From an uncultured Collinsella sp. (lineage in GTDB: Bacteria > Actinomycetota > Coriobacteriia > Coriobacteriales > Coriobacteriaceae): a stretch of 36,029 nt of DNA. The notes beneath the pieces were generated by a model. That model worked only from the letters and a program-made list of their open reading frames with translations, ran no database searches and was not told where the DNA came from. A program made the position numbers and the translations under genes. The stretch spans positions 1 through 36,029 of the forward strand of contig CABUDI010000018.1 in assembly GCA_902490305.1 (NCBI GenBank), given 5' to 3'. Below, piece after piece: positions 24,381-32,283 of this stretch (positions are counted from its first letter, which is position 1; the number at the start of each line of letters is the position of its first letter).

Positions 24381-25232
24381 AACCCAGTTGTCGAAGGACA
24401 GGCCGTAGCTCGCGTACTTGTCGCACAGGTCCTTGACCGTGCCGTCCTCGTAGAGCGCCTTGAGCGACTCGGTCACGGCGTCGGCCGACTTGGTGTCGCC
24501 CTTCTTAAAGCCGACGGCGTAGTGCTCGCTGGACAGCGGCTCATCAAGCTGCGTATAAGCATCGGGCTTGGCGGCAAACTGATACTGGGCAATCGAAAGG
24601 TCGCAAGCCACGGCATCGACCGCGCCGCTCTCGAGCTGCATAAAGGCCGTGTTGTACTCGCCGATCGTGTCGAGCGTGGCAAACGTCGCCGCCAGATCCT
24701 TCTGGTCACCCTCGAGTACATCCTGCGCAGCGGAATCGGTCTGGGTAATCACGGTCTTGCCGGCAAGATCGTCCCAGCTCTTGATGCCCGCATCCTTCTT
24801 TACCACCAGCACCTGCTCGTTGAGCATGTACGGCTCGGAGAACGTGTAGTCGTCCTCACGGCCCTCCATGGTAAAGCCGTTCCAGATGCAGTTGATGGCG
24901 CCCGAGTTAAGCAGCGTATCCTTGGCGTCCCAGTCGATGGCCTCGTATTTGACCTCCCAGCCCTGCTTATCGGCAACAGCCTTGGCCAGATCGAGATCAA
25001 AGCCGGTGTACTCGCCATCGTCGCCCACAAAGCCGTACGGAGGATAGGACTTATCAAAGCCCACCACGAGCTTCTTGGACTCCGCAGCGCCCTTCACATC
25101 CTTGGCCGCGGCAGAGCCAGCAGCGGAACCCTTACCGGCACCACCACCGCAGCCTACCAGGCCAAGGCCTAGAACCGTAGCGAGCGAACCGGCTAGACCA
25201 ACAAACTGACGACGAGACATATCGGTATTCAT
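24372..25232 (-). CDS. Polar amino-acid ABC transporter substrate-binding lipoprotein
   Basis: A 286-residue extracellular solute-binding protein, family 3. The N-terminus is a signal with SRRQFVGLAG, a twin-arginine pattern, and a lipobox ending at C28 (LVGC), so it is probably exported by Tat and lipid-anchored. The binding domain starts near KLVVGFDKSYPPYGFVGDDGEYTGFDLDLAKAV, the standard family opening, and continues to the C-terminus. Substrates of this family include polar amino acids and cystine; the specific one is not readable. The ATG at 25232 has AAGGGGG 7 bases upstream. First gene of a three-gene operon, with a promoter overlapped by palindromes. Confidence 0.94.
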   Translation of the reverse strand: MNTDMSRRQFVGLAGSLATVLGLGLVGCGGGAGKGSAAGSAAAKDVKGAAESKKLVVGFDKSYPPYGFVGDDGEYTGFDLDLAKAVADKQGWEVKYEAIDWDAKDTLLNSGAINCIWNGFTMEGREDDYTFSEPYMLNEQVLVVKKDAGIKSWDDLAGKTVITQTDSAAQDVLEGDQKDLAATFATLDTIGEYNTAFMQLESGAVDAVACDLSIAQYQFAAKPDAYTQLDEPLSSEHYAVGFKKGDTKSADAVTESLKALYEDGTVKDLCDKYASYGLSFDNWVLK

Positions 25233-25250
25233 AGTATTCCCCCTTGATGG

Positions 25251-25317
25251 CACTTTAGTTAGGTAAAGTGAGTCATGTAACGTTCAGAATCATACACTTT
25301 AGTGAGATGGAGTACAA
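25251..25317 (-). promoter_or_regulatory. Promoter and operator-like sites of the amino-acid transporter operon
   Basis: On the minus strand TTGTAC (25312-25317) and TATGAT (25289-25294) are 17 bases apart. CACTTTA-N6-TAAAGTG (25251-25270) lies just downstream of the expected transcript start, and CACTTTAGTG (25295-25304) lies in the spacer. These repeated half-sites fit a repressor. The core CTTTA-N6-TAAAG recurs upstream of ilvE at 1348-1363. Confidence 0.6.
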
Positions 25318-25325
25318 GGGAGAGC

Positions 25326-25472
25326 TTGCCCGGCGTGGGCGGGGAGCGGCGCGTAATTAAGTTTCCTGCTCTACAGTCCTGCGCAAGACGGAAAGCACAT
25401 TAAGTGCTTTCCTTTGCGTGCGGAACTCGCGATAAACTTAATTACGCGCCGCTCCCCGCCCACGCCGGGCAA
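25326..25472. repeat. 147-bp palindrome with 39-bp perfect arms
   Basis: Arms 25326-25364 and 25434-25472 are exact inverse complements, beginning TTGCCCGGCG and ending CGCCGGGCAA. The centre holds another hairpin, GGAAAGCAC-ATTAA-GTGCTTTCC (25390-25412), with partial pairing between. The element lies in the gap between the divergent binding-protein and methyltransferase genes. It encodes no protein I can see and has no transposase. No flanking duplication is evident. Confidence 0.92.
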
Positions 25473-25581
25473 ACGTCATTGGACTTATCACTGACGTGAA
25501 GTGGACGCTTGTATATCGTCTGCTAGCTTGGCACGGTACAATGCTTTCAGATTTCAATTTATAAATTAGTGGGGTTAATTC

Positions 25582-27030
25582 ATGGCAGAATCTCGTGCGG
25601 AGCGTAGGGCTCGTCGTGCTTTGGTGGAGGCGGCTGAGGGGCCGAAGGAGGAGAAATCTTCTACGGAATCCAATTCTTCTAAAGCTGCAAAAAGCAAGTC
25701 GACCAAAAGCAAAGCTAAGGCCAAGCGCTCTGGCTCTCGTCGGGGCGGGGATAAAGCGCCTCAGACTCGTTCCACTGGCTCGCACAAGAATCCGGTTTCG
25801 CCTGCGCGGAAGGCTGTGGATCCCAAATCGCCTTGTTCCATCATGCGGGCTTGTGGTGGGTGCACGGCGCTCAATCGTCCTTATAAAAAGCAGTTGGCAG
25901 CTAAGCAGGCTGCTATGGAGGAGCTTTTTGCTGCTCTTTGCGAGCGCGAGGGTATTAGCGTCGACTCCATTCGCGGTATGGGAGTCACCCTGGGCGACCC
26001 GGGCAAATATCCTGCGCCGCGTGGTTTTCGTCATAAGGCTGCCACTCCGTTTGCTCCCGGTAAGGAGGGTGCTGTCCGTTGCGGTTTCTTTGAGCGCGGC
26101 ACGCACAAGATCGTTGCCGTACCCGAGTGTCCTGTCGAGGCACCGGGTGCCCGTCAGATTCTCAACGGCATCGCACGCGAAGCTGAGCGGCTGCATATTC
26201 CCGCCTTTAATGAGGACAAGCATCTTGGTTTGCTTCGCTATGCCGTCGTCCGCTGCGGTTGGCGTACCGACCAGGTCATGGTTACGCTCGTGACCGCTCA
26301 GCGCGACTTGCCGCATGCGCAGGAGTTCTTTGAGGCTGTCGCCGCACTCAATCCGCACATCGTCACCGTCGCCCAAAACATCAACGGACGTCCCGGCAAC
26401 GCCATCCTCGGCGAGGAAACCCGCATTGTATATGGCGCCGAGTGCATGCGCGACCAGCTGCTCGGCTGCGAGTTCGATATCTCCCCCACCGCGTTCTACC
26501 AGACCAACCCGCAGCAGACCGAGCTGCTCTATCAGCTCGCGATTGACGGCATGGACCTGCAGCAGGGCGACGTACTCATGGATGCCTATTGCGGTAGTGG
26601 AACTATCGGCCTGTGCGCAGCCAAAGCCGCCCAGGACAAGGGCGTCGGTATTATGCTGCTTGGCGTGGAGCGCAACCACGCCGGCATTGCCGACGCACGT
26701 CGTAATGCCGAGCTCAACGGCCTCACCCGCAGCGCTTGGTTTATGGCCGACGATGCCACCGATTACATCCTGGATGCCGCCGATAACAACGAGCGGGTCG
26801 ATGTCCTTTCCATCGATCCGCCGCGCGCCGGCTCTACCCCCGAGTTCCTCGAAGCTGCCTGCGCGCTTAAGCCGCGCCGCATCACCTATATCAGCTGCAA
26901 CCCCGTGACTCAAGAGCGCGACCTGCATCAGCTCCTCGACGGAGGCTATCGCCTGCTCAAGATCACGCCCGTCGACATGTTCCCTCACACCGACCACACC
27001 GAAACCGTAGCGGTCCTCGAACGCCGCTAA
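25582..27030 (+). CDS. RlmD/TrmA-family 23S rRNA or tRNA uracil-5-methyltransferase
   Basis: SAM-dependent RNA methyltransferase of 482 residues. A Lys/Ser-rich, disordered N-terminal extension covers 1-80. Cysteines C85, C91, C94 and C183 fit the 4Fe-4S cluster of RlmD-type enzymes. The SAM site is DAYCGSGTIG (334-343). DPPRAG (412-417), the catalytic Cys439 in SCNP, and TDHTETV with the general base Glu474 complete the active site. Whether it acts on 23S rRNA U1939, U747 or tRNA U54 cannot be told. The start has a GGGG 8 bases upstream. Codons in the first third are T-ending far more often than in the rest, which is odd. Confidence 0.92.
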   Translation: MAESRAERRARRALVEAAEGPKEEKSSTESNSSKAAKSKSTKSKAKAKRSGSRRGGDKAPQTRSTGSHKNPVSPARKAVDPKSPCSIMRACGGCTALNRPYKKQLAAKQAAMEELFAALCEREGISVDSIRGMGVTLGDPGKYPAPRGFRHKAATPFAPGKEGAVRCGFFERGTHKIVAVPECPVEAPGARQILNGIAREAERLHIPAFNEDKHLGLLRYAVVRCGWRTDQVMVTLVTAQRDLPHAQEFFEAVAALNPHIVTVAQNINGRPGNAILGEETRIVYGAECMRDQLLGCEFDISPTAFYQTNPQQTELLYQLAIDGMDLQQGDVLMDAYCGSGTIGLCAAKAAQDKGVGIMLLGVERNHAGIADARRNAELNGLTRSAWFMADDATDYILDAADNNERVDVLSIDPPRAGSTPEFLEAACALKPRRITYISCNPVTQERDLHQLLDGGYRLLKITPVDMFPHTDHTETVAVLERR

Positions 27031-27045
27031 TCCACCGGCACAAGA

Positions 27046-27075
27046 AAGGGGGCGACCCGCCTGGGCCGCCCCCTT
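27046..27075. terminator. Bidirectional terminator between methyltransferase and PHP genes
   Basis: AAGGGGGCG and CCC pair with GGG and CGCCCCCTT with one mismatch around a 4-base loop. On the minus strand TTTCTTG follows; on the plus strand CGCTT. It lies between converging genes. Confidence 0.85.
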
Positions 27076-27095
27076 CGCTTGGTTTATAAACTCCG

Positions 27096-27917
27096 CTACA
27101 TCCCATTGCGCAGATCGCACACGCCGGCTGCCGCCATCTCGCGCAGCAGCGTCTCGCGATCGCGCGTCACGATCAGATCCAACGGGAAGTGAATCTCGTC
27201 GAGCATCTTGCGAGCGTAATCGAGCTTACCAATTGCCATGCCAATGTGCGCATCGGTCGAAACGCCAATGCCCACGCCCAGCTCGGCGCAGCGCTCGGCG
27301 ATCTTGCGGCATACGGCCCAATGCTCAGTGTCGACACCGTGTTCAAGACTATGGTTGTTGATCTCAATAATCTTGTGCTTGGCCTTAGCTGCCAACAGCA
27401 CCTCGTCGATATCGAACGGCACGCCCGAACGCCCCGTGTGGCCCAGCATGAACACCTTGGGGTGCTCCAGGGCATTGATATACATCTCGGTCGTCTGGGC
27501 CAGCGTCGCGCCCTCAGCAATCTGCGGATTATGCACGCTTGCAACCAAATAATCCAAATTACGCGTAACCAAATCGAACAGTGAATGCTGACGGCTGTAC
27601 GAATCGCCGGCGATATCGAGCGTGACAGGAGTGTCCTCGCCAAACAGGCTTCCGTCCAGCGAAACGATATCGGCCTCGGCACCACGCAGCACCAGCACGC
27701 CGCTCCAAATGCGCGGCCAGATATCCTGGTTGATAAAGAACTGGTAACTGCGCAGGTCATTGGGGCAAGCCGTAACCATAGAGCTCAAATGGTCGGCAGA
27801 TCCGAGCACCTGCAGACCACGCTCTGCCGCCCAGTACACATTCTCCTCAATGGTCGAATATGCATGCGCAGAGAACATCGTATGGGTATGAATGTCACAA
27901 GAAAGCAGGTAGGGCAT
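27096..27917 (-). CDS. PHP-domain phosphoesterase (YcdX-like)
   Basis: A 273-residue metal-dependent phosphoesterase of the PHP family, YcdX-like branch. Metal ligands are in DIHTHTMFS (H10, H12), SADH (near 41-44), GHTGR (near 160) and STDAHIG (near 221). Usual members hydrolyse phosphate monoesters with three divalent metals; the natural substrate is unknown. The ATG at 27917 has AAGGAG 6 bases upstream. The gene lies 165 bases after the aminotransferase gene on the same strand. A -10 box TACAAT (27955-27960) before it suggests its own promoter, so an operon with the aminotransferase is uncertain. The gap also holds a hairpin at 28018-28048. Confidence 0.9.
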   Translation of the reverse strand: MPYLLSCDIHTHTMFSAHAYSTIEENVYWAAERGLQVLGSADHLSSMVTACPNDLRSYQFFINQDIWPRIWSGVLVLRGAEADIVSLDGSLFGEDTPVTLDIAGDSYSRQHSLFDLVTRNLDYLVASVHNPQIAEGATLAQTTEMYINALEHPKVFMLGHTGRSGVPFDIDEVLLAAKAKHKIIEINNHSLEHGVDTEHWAVCRKIAERCAELGVGIGVSTDAHIGMAIGKLDYARKMLDEIHFPLDLIVTRDRETLLREMAAAGVCDLRNGM

Positions 27918-28017
27918 CAGGTCTCCTTATCTGGCACGGCCGTCGCTTATATTCATTGTACGCATAGCCTTCGATAGTCGTAAAACCACTCCATCCCAAA
28001 GACACAACGTCCATGAC

Positions 28018-28048
28018 AACGGGGTCCGGCTTAACACCAAACCCCGTT
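28018..28048 (-). terminator. Weak hairpin after the aminotransferase gene
   Basis: AACGGGGT (28018-28025) and ACCCCGTT (28041-28048) form an 8-base stem with a 15-base loop, about 35 bases beyond the stop of the aminotransferase. No T-tract follows, so it may not terminate efficiently. Confidence 0.4.
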
Positions 28049-28082
28049 TCACGTAAAACATTGTAGGCAGAGCGCTTTACTT

Positions 28083-29267
28083 TTAACGATACTCGTCCGC
28101 CAACTGTTTCCAAGCGGGTAGCGAATTGACAATCGTTTCGTAGCTCACGCAATAGCCCAGGCGGAACCAACCCGGCATACCAAAGCTGTCCGAGGGAACC
28201 GCAAGCAACTCATACTTCTTTGCGCGCTCGCAAAACGCATTCGCATCGGACTCCAACGCTTTCACCCATAGGTAGAACGCGCCATCCGGCTCAACATAGG
28301 TGTAGCCATACTCCGCTAGTGCGTCGGTAAGCGCGGTGCGGTTACGTGCATAGGCCTCAACGTCACTCGGCTCATCGATGCAGTCGATAATTACGCGCTG
28401 AAAGAGCGCCGGCGCGCACACGAAGCCCAGCGTACGGGCAGCACCCGCAACAGCCGGCATCAGACGGGCAGCCTGCGGATTGGTGTTGGGAACCAAGATC
28501 CAACCCACGCGCTCACCAGGCAGCGACAGCGACTTGGAATACGAGTAGCACACGATGGTGTGCTCGTAGATCGAGGGCACCCAAGGCACCTCGGCACCGT
28601 ACACGATCTCGCGGTACGGCTCATCCGAGATGAGCATAATCGGATTCTCGGAATCGCGCTGAGCGTTGGCCTCGCGCAGAACATTGGCCAGTCGCGTCAA
28701 CGTGTCGCATGTATATACGGCACCGGTCGGATTGTTGGGAGAGTCGATGATGACGGCCGCCGTCTTATCGCTGATCGCCTTGAGCACGTTGTCCACGCTC
28801 AGCTGGAACGTATCTTCATCGGCGAGCGCCTCAACACACGTACAGCCGGCCTTCTCAATCCAAACGCGATACTCCGGAAAGTACGGGGCGATAACAATAA
28901 CCTCGTCGCCCGGATTCGTAACGGCGTTGAGCGCGCAGGTGAGCGAAGCCGCGGCACCCACCGTCATAAAGACGTCTTTGCCCTCATAGCTCGTGCCAAA
29001 GCGGCGGTTGAGCGATTCGGCGACGGCTGCTCGACATTGCGGCAGGCCCGGAGCGGGGGTGTAGCCGTGCAACTGGTCACTCGGCAGCTCCAGGGCCTTC
29101 TTAATCGACTCAGCCACAGCAGCGGGCGCCGGAACGCTCGGATTGCCCAGCGAAAAATCGAATACGTTTTCCGCACCGATCTGCACCTTGCGCTCAAGGC
29201 CATAGCTAAAAATCTCACGGATGATGGAGCTTTCCGCACCGCGAGCATACATAGTTTCGTTGATCAT
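28083..29267 (-). CDS. Class I/II PLP-dependent aminotransferase
   Basis: Cytosolic aminotransferase of 394 residues, aspartate-aminotransferase fold. The PLP lysine is K245 in YSYSKSLSLPGERVGW. SPNNPTGAVY (176-185) and SDEPYRE (214-220, with D215 and Y218) are the cofactor contacts. The C-terminal substrate arginine is in WFRLGY. It resembles the broad aspartate/aromatic group of Actinobacteria and Firmicutes, but the amino donor is not certain. The ATG at 29267 has AAAGGGG 6 bases upstream; the frame extension to 29366 runs through a palindrome and is not coding. A TACAAT -10 is at 29292-29297, with no clear -35. Confidence 0.92.
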   Translation of the reverse strand: MINETMYARGAESSIIREIFSYGLERKVQIGAENVFDFSLGNPSVPAPAAVAESIKKALELPSDQLHGYTPAPGLPQCRAAVAESLNRRFGTSYEGKDVFMTVGAAASLTCALNAVTNPGDEVIVIAPYFPEYRVWIEKAGCTCVEALADEDTFQLSVDNVLKAISDKTAAVIIDSPNNPTGAVYTCDTLTRLANVLREANAQRDSENPIMLISDEPYREIVYGAEVPWVPSIYEHTIVCYSYSKSLSLPGERVGWILVPNTNPQAARLMPAVAGAARTLGFVCAPALFQRVIIDCIDEPSDVEAYARNRTALTDALAEYGYTYVEPDGAFYLWVKALESDANAFCERAKKYELLAVPSDSFGMPGWFRLGYCVSYETIVNSLPAWKQLADEYR

Positions 29268-29326
29268 CTGTTCCCCTTTCGCATAGGCGCTATTGTACGC
29301 TTTAGCCGAGCAAAGTGCCGCAGCAA

Positions 29327-29388
29327 TGTTGATTGGGGACAGACTTAAATGCGTGAAAACGCTCATTTAAGTCTGTCCCCAATCAACA
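29327..29388. repeat. 62-bp hairpin with 25-bp perfect arms and GAAA loop
   Basis: Arms 29327-29351 and 29364-29388 are perfect inverse complements, containing GGGGACAGAC. Inside, CGT and ACG pair around GAAA, a GNRA-type loop, with a two-base bulge. It lies between the ftsH terminator and the aminotransferase promoter. The GGGGACAG motif is typical of extragenic palindromes linked to RAYT transposases; that link is inference. Confidence 0.9.
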
Positions 29389-29407
29389 GACGGCCCCATA
29401 TCGCTCA

Positions 29408-29441
29408 AAAGAAAAAACCTCCGCAGGTTTCCCCGCGGAGG
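29408..29441 (-). terminator. ftsH: ftsH terminator
   Basis: CCTCCGC (29418-29424) and GCGGAGG (29435-29441) form a 7-base stem, followed on the minus strand by TTTTTT. It lies just after the ftsH stop. Confidence 0.9.
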
Positions 29442-29456
29442 CTTTTGCCACAAAGA

Positions 29457-31586
29457 CTATTTGTCGGTGTCGGCACCGACGACGGCATGGTCATCGTCAG
29501 CATCATCGGATGCGGCTTCGGCATCCTCCTGCATGGCCGCCTGCGCAAAGGCCGCGGCATCAGCCGCCAGCTCCTCCTCGCTCATGCGAGGCACGCGCTT
29601 CTTGGTCGGCATGCCGGCCGCCTTGGCATTGCGCTCCTCCTTGGCCGCCAGGATATCGCCCTCGCGCTCAAGGTAGGCGTCCCACTCGTTATCGAGCAGG
29701 GCATTCACGGCATCGCCCTCGACAGTCTCGCGCTCAAGCAGCACCTTCGCCATCAGATCGAGCTGATCGCGACGGGCATCCAAGATCTCGACAGCACGAC
29801 GATGGGCCTCGCGCATGATGCGCTGAACCTCGATATCAATGCGGCGCGCCGTCTCCTCGGAGTAATCCTGGTGATCGGCGTAATCGCGACCAAGGAACAC
29901 CTGATGTTGCGCCTCGCCAAACACTTGCGTGCCCAGCTCCTCGCTCATGCCCAGGCGCGTGACCATCTCGCGCGCCATCTTGGTTGCGCGCTCCAGATCG
30001 TTGCTCGCGCCCGACGTAATATCATCGCACATGAGCTCCTCGGCAACGCGACCGCCCAAGAACACGGCAAGCTCGTCGAGCATCTCGTTCTTGGTCTTGA
30101 GGAAGTGGTCCTCCTGCGAAAGCTGCAGCGTGTAGCCCAGCGCCTGGCCGCGGCTGACGATCGAGATCTTGTGGACCGGATCGGAGTGCTCCAGGATGTG
30201 GCCCACCAGGGCGTGACCGCTCTCGTGGTAGGCAATCGTGGTGCGCTCGGCCTCGGTCATCACGCGACCCTTGCGCTGCGGTCCGGCAATCACGCGCTCC
30301 ATCGATTCCTCGACCTCGTCCATCGAGATCACGGAACGATGACGGCGAGCGGCCAGCAGCGCAGACTCGTTGAGCAGGTTCGCTAAATCGGCACCAGTAA
30401 AGCCAACGGTCATCTGGGCGAGCTTCTCAAACTTAACGTCCTCGTCCATCGGCTTGTTCTCGGCATGCACGCGCAAAATCTGCTCGCGGCCTTTCACGTC
30501 CGGACGGTCGACCGTAACCTGACGGTCAAAACGGCCGGGACGCAGCAGCGCCGGATCCAGAATGTCGGGGCGGTTGGTGGCGGCGATCAAGATGACCGAC
30601 TCGCTCTCCTCAAAACCGTCCATCTCGACCAGCAGCTGGTTGAGCGTCTGCTCGCGCTCGTCGTGGCCGCCGCCCAAGCCGGCTCCGCGCTGACGTCCCA
30701 CGGCATCGATCTCATCGATGAAGATGATCGACGGGGCCTGGGACTTGGCCTCCTTAAAGAGGTCACGCACACGGCTGGCGCCGACACCTACGAACATCTC
30801 GACAAAGTCGGAACCCGAGATGCTAAAGAACGGCACGCCCGCCTCGCCGGCAACGGCCTTGGCCAGCAGCGTTTTACCGGTGCCCGGAGGGCCAACCAGC
30901 AACACGCCACGCGGGATCTTGGCGCCCAGCTTGCGATAGCGATCCGGATCGCTCAAAAAGTCACGGATCTCCTCGAGCTCCTCGACTGCCTCGTCCACGC
31001 CGGCAACGTCTTCAAACTTGACCTTGGGGCGTGTGGCCTCGTTGGTCTTGGCGTTGGTCTTGCCAAACTGCATGTTCCTGTTGTTGGCGCCCATCATCTG
31101 GCGCATAAAGTAGAACATGATGGCGATAAGGGCAATCGTCGGAAGCACACTCATCGCCAAGTCGCCCCAAAAATCGGGGTCATTGGTGTTGACGATATAC
31201 TTGGTGTCGGGATGCTCCGCCATGAGCTCGGCAAGCGAATCGGAGCCGACATAGGTCGAGGAAAAGCTCTTGAGCTCGCTCGTATCGCCCTTGTCCTTTT
31301 TCGTCTTCCAGTAATGACCCGTCACGCTTCCGTCTTGAACCGTATAGGTCAGATCTTCGACGCGATCCTGCTTGATGGCGCTGACCATCTCGCTCGTCGC
31401 GAGCTTAACGGTATTGCTGGAGTTGGCAAAGCCGGAACCCATATTAAAGAAGGCATAGCCCAGAAGCGCGCAAGCCAAAAGAAAATACAGCCAGCCCGTA
31501 CGCGTGGGCTTCTTGCCTCCGGGCATCCCCGGGATCTTTGGGTCCCGGGGAGTCTGGGAATTGTTGTCGTTACGGTCGTCGGGCAT
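29457..31586 (-). CDS. ftsH: ATP-dependent zinc metalloprotease FtsH
   Basis: Membrane-bound AAA protease that degrades misfolded membrane proteins and short-lived regulators. The 709-residue protein has transmembrane helices at about 32-50 and 142-162 around an extracytoplasmic loop. The AAA domain has Walker A GPPGTGKT (232-239), Walker B IIFIDE (287-292) and RPGRFDR as the second region of homology. The zinc site is HESGH (454-458), and ALGYTLQLSQEDHF is the usual next motif. A long acidic tail follows 650 and is variable in the family. It starts one base after the hpt stop; GGAGG is about 12 bases upstream. Downstream of tilS and hpt, as in many bacteria. Confidence 0.97.
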   Translation of the reverse strand: MPDDRNDNNSQTPRDPKIPGMPGGKKPTRTGWLYFLLACALLGYAFFNMGSGFANSSNTVKLATSEMVSAIKQDRVEDLTYTVQDGSVTGHYWKTKKDKGDTSELKSFSSTYVGSDSLAELMAEHPDTKYIVNTNDPDFWGDLAMSVLPTIALIAIMFYFMRQMMGANNRNMQFGKTNAKTNEATRPKVKFEDVAGVDEAVEELEEIRDFLSDPDRYRKLGAKIPRGVLLVGPPGTGKTLLAKAVAGEAGVPFFSISGSDFVEMFVGVGASRVRDLFKEAKSQAPSIIFIDEIDAVGRQRGAGLGGGHDEREQTLNQLLVEMDGFEESESVILIAATNRPDILDPALLRPGRFDRQVTVDRPDVKGREQILRVHAENKPMDEDVKFEKLAQMTVGFTGADLANLLNESALLAARRHRSVISMDEVEESMERVIAGPQRKGRVMTEAERTTIAYHESGHALVGHILEHSDPVHKISIVSRGQALGYTLQLSQEDHFLKTKNEMLDELAVFLGGRVAEELMCDDITSGASNDLERATKMAREMVTRLGMSEELGTQVFGEAQHQVFLGRDYADHQDYSEETARRIDIEVQRIMREAHRRAVEILDARRDQLDLMAKVLLERETVEGDAVNALLDNEWDAYLEREGDILAAKEERNAKAAGMPTKKRVPRMSEEELAADAAAFAQAAMQEDAEAASDDADDDHAVVGADTDK

Positions 31587-31587
31587 C

Positions 31588-32136
31588 TTACGAATAAACC
31601 TCCGGTTTCAAAATGCCCAGATACGGAAGGTTGCGATAGCGCTCGACATAGTCGAGGCCGTAGCCCACCACAAAGGCATCGGGGCAATGGGTTCCAACAT
31701 ACTTGGGCGTGATGGCCGAGACGCGGTCCTCAACGTCCTTCCACAGGAAGGCGGCGACCTCCAGAGAAGCGGGCTTGCGGCTCTCGAGGTTCTTCATCAG
31801 ATACTTGAGGGTCAGGCCCGAGTCCAGAATGTCCTCGACGATCAGCACGTCGCGACCGCGGATGTCGATATCCAGGTCTTTAATGATACGCACGATGCCC
31901 GAGGACTTCACACCGTCGCCGTAGCTCGAAACAGCCATGAAATCGATGTTGGTCGGCAGCTCGATCTTACGCATCAGGTCGCCCATAAAGACCACGGCGC
32001 CGCGCAGGACCGCAATCAGCACCAGATCCTTACCCGCGTAGTCGCGCGTAATCTCCTCGCCCAGGCGAGAGACGATACCGTCGATATCCTCCTGCGTGAA
32101 CAGAACCTTCTCGATATCCGGATGTTGAGAAGCCAT
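31588..32136 (-). CDS. hpt: Hypoxanthine phosphoribosyltransferase
   Basis: Salvages hypoxanthine or guanine with PRPP to give IMP or GMP, in the cytosol. The 182-residue length is typical. The PRPP loop is VLIVEDILDSGLT (near 92-104), and VLRGAVVFMGDL (near 44-55) is the N-terminal active-site strand. The ATG at 32136 has AAAGGG 6-7 bases upstream. It is the middle gene of tilS-hpt-ftsH, with a 1-base gap before ftsH, so the two are almost certainly co-transcribed. A 147-base gap with an inverted repeat separates it from tilS. Confidence 0.95.
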   Translation of the reverse strand: MASQHPDIEKVLFTQEDIDGIVSRLGEEITRDYAGKDLVLIAVLRGAVVFMGDLMRKIELPTNIDFMAVSSYGDGVKSSGIVRIIKDLDIDIRGRDVLIVEDILDSGLTLKYLMKNLESRKPASLEVAAFLWKDVEDRVSAITPKYVGTHCPDAFVVGYGLDYVERYRNLPYLGILKPEVYS

Positions 32137-32201
32137 GACAACCCTTTCTTGTGCTTATCGCCCACACACCGCCGTATGGACGCGAACTACACATTCTAGC
32201 A

Positions 32202-32232
32202 GCGCACGGGGTAAATTTACCAGCCCGTGCGC
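32202..32232. repeat. Inverted repeat in the tilS-hpt gap
   Basis: GCGCACGGG (32202-32210) and CCCGTGCGC (32224-32232) form a 9-base stem. The loop overlaps the perfect 12-base palindrome GGTAAATTTACC (32210-32221). It lies between the tilS stop and the hpt start, where it could lower read-through or act as an operator. Confidence 0.55.
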
Positions 32233-32283
32233 CATCAGCGCGGGAATACCGTCAACGTCGCACAGAATAGCAGGCGTGGGACG

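Noticed and set aside
25438..27120. 560-codon open frame opposite the methyltransferase gene
   Set aside because: Its start lies beyond the terminator and it has no recognisable domain; the plus-strand gene has complete motifs.
27895..28170. Small 91-codon frame between the aminotransferase and PHP genes
   Set aside because: It overlaps both neighbours, has no ribosome site at its start and looks like intergenic sequence with a hairpin.
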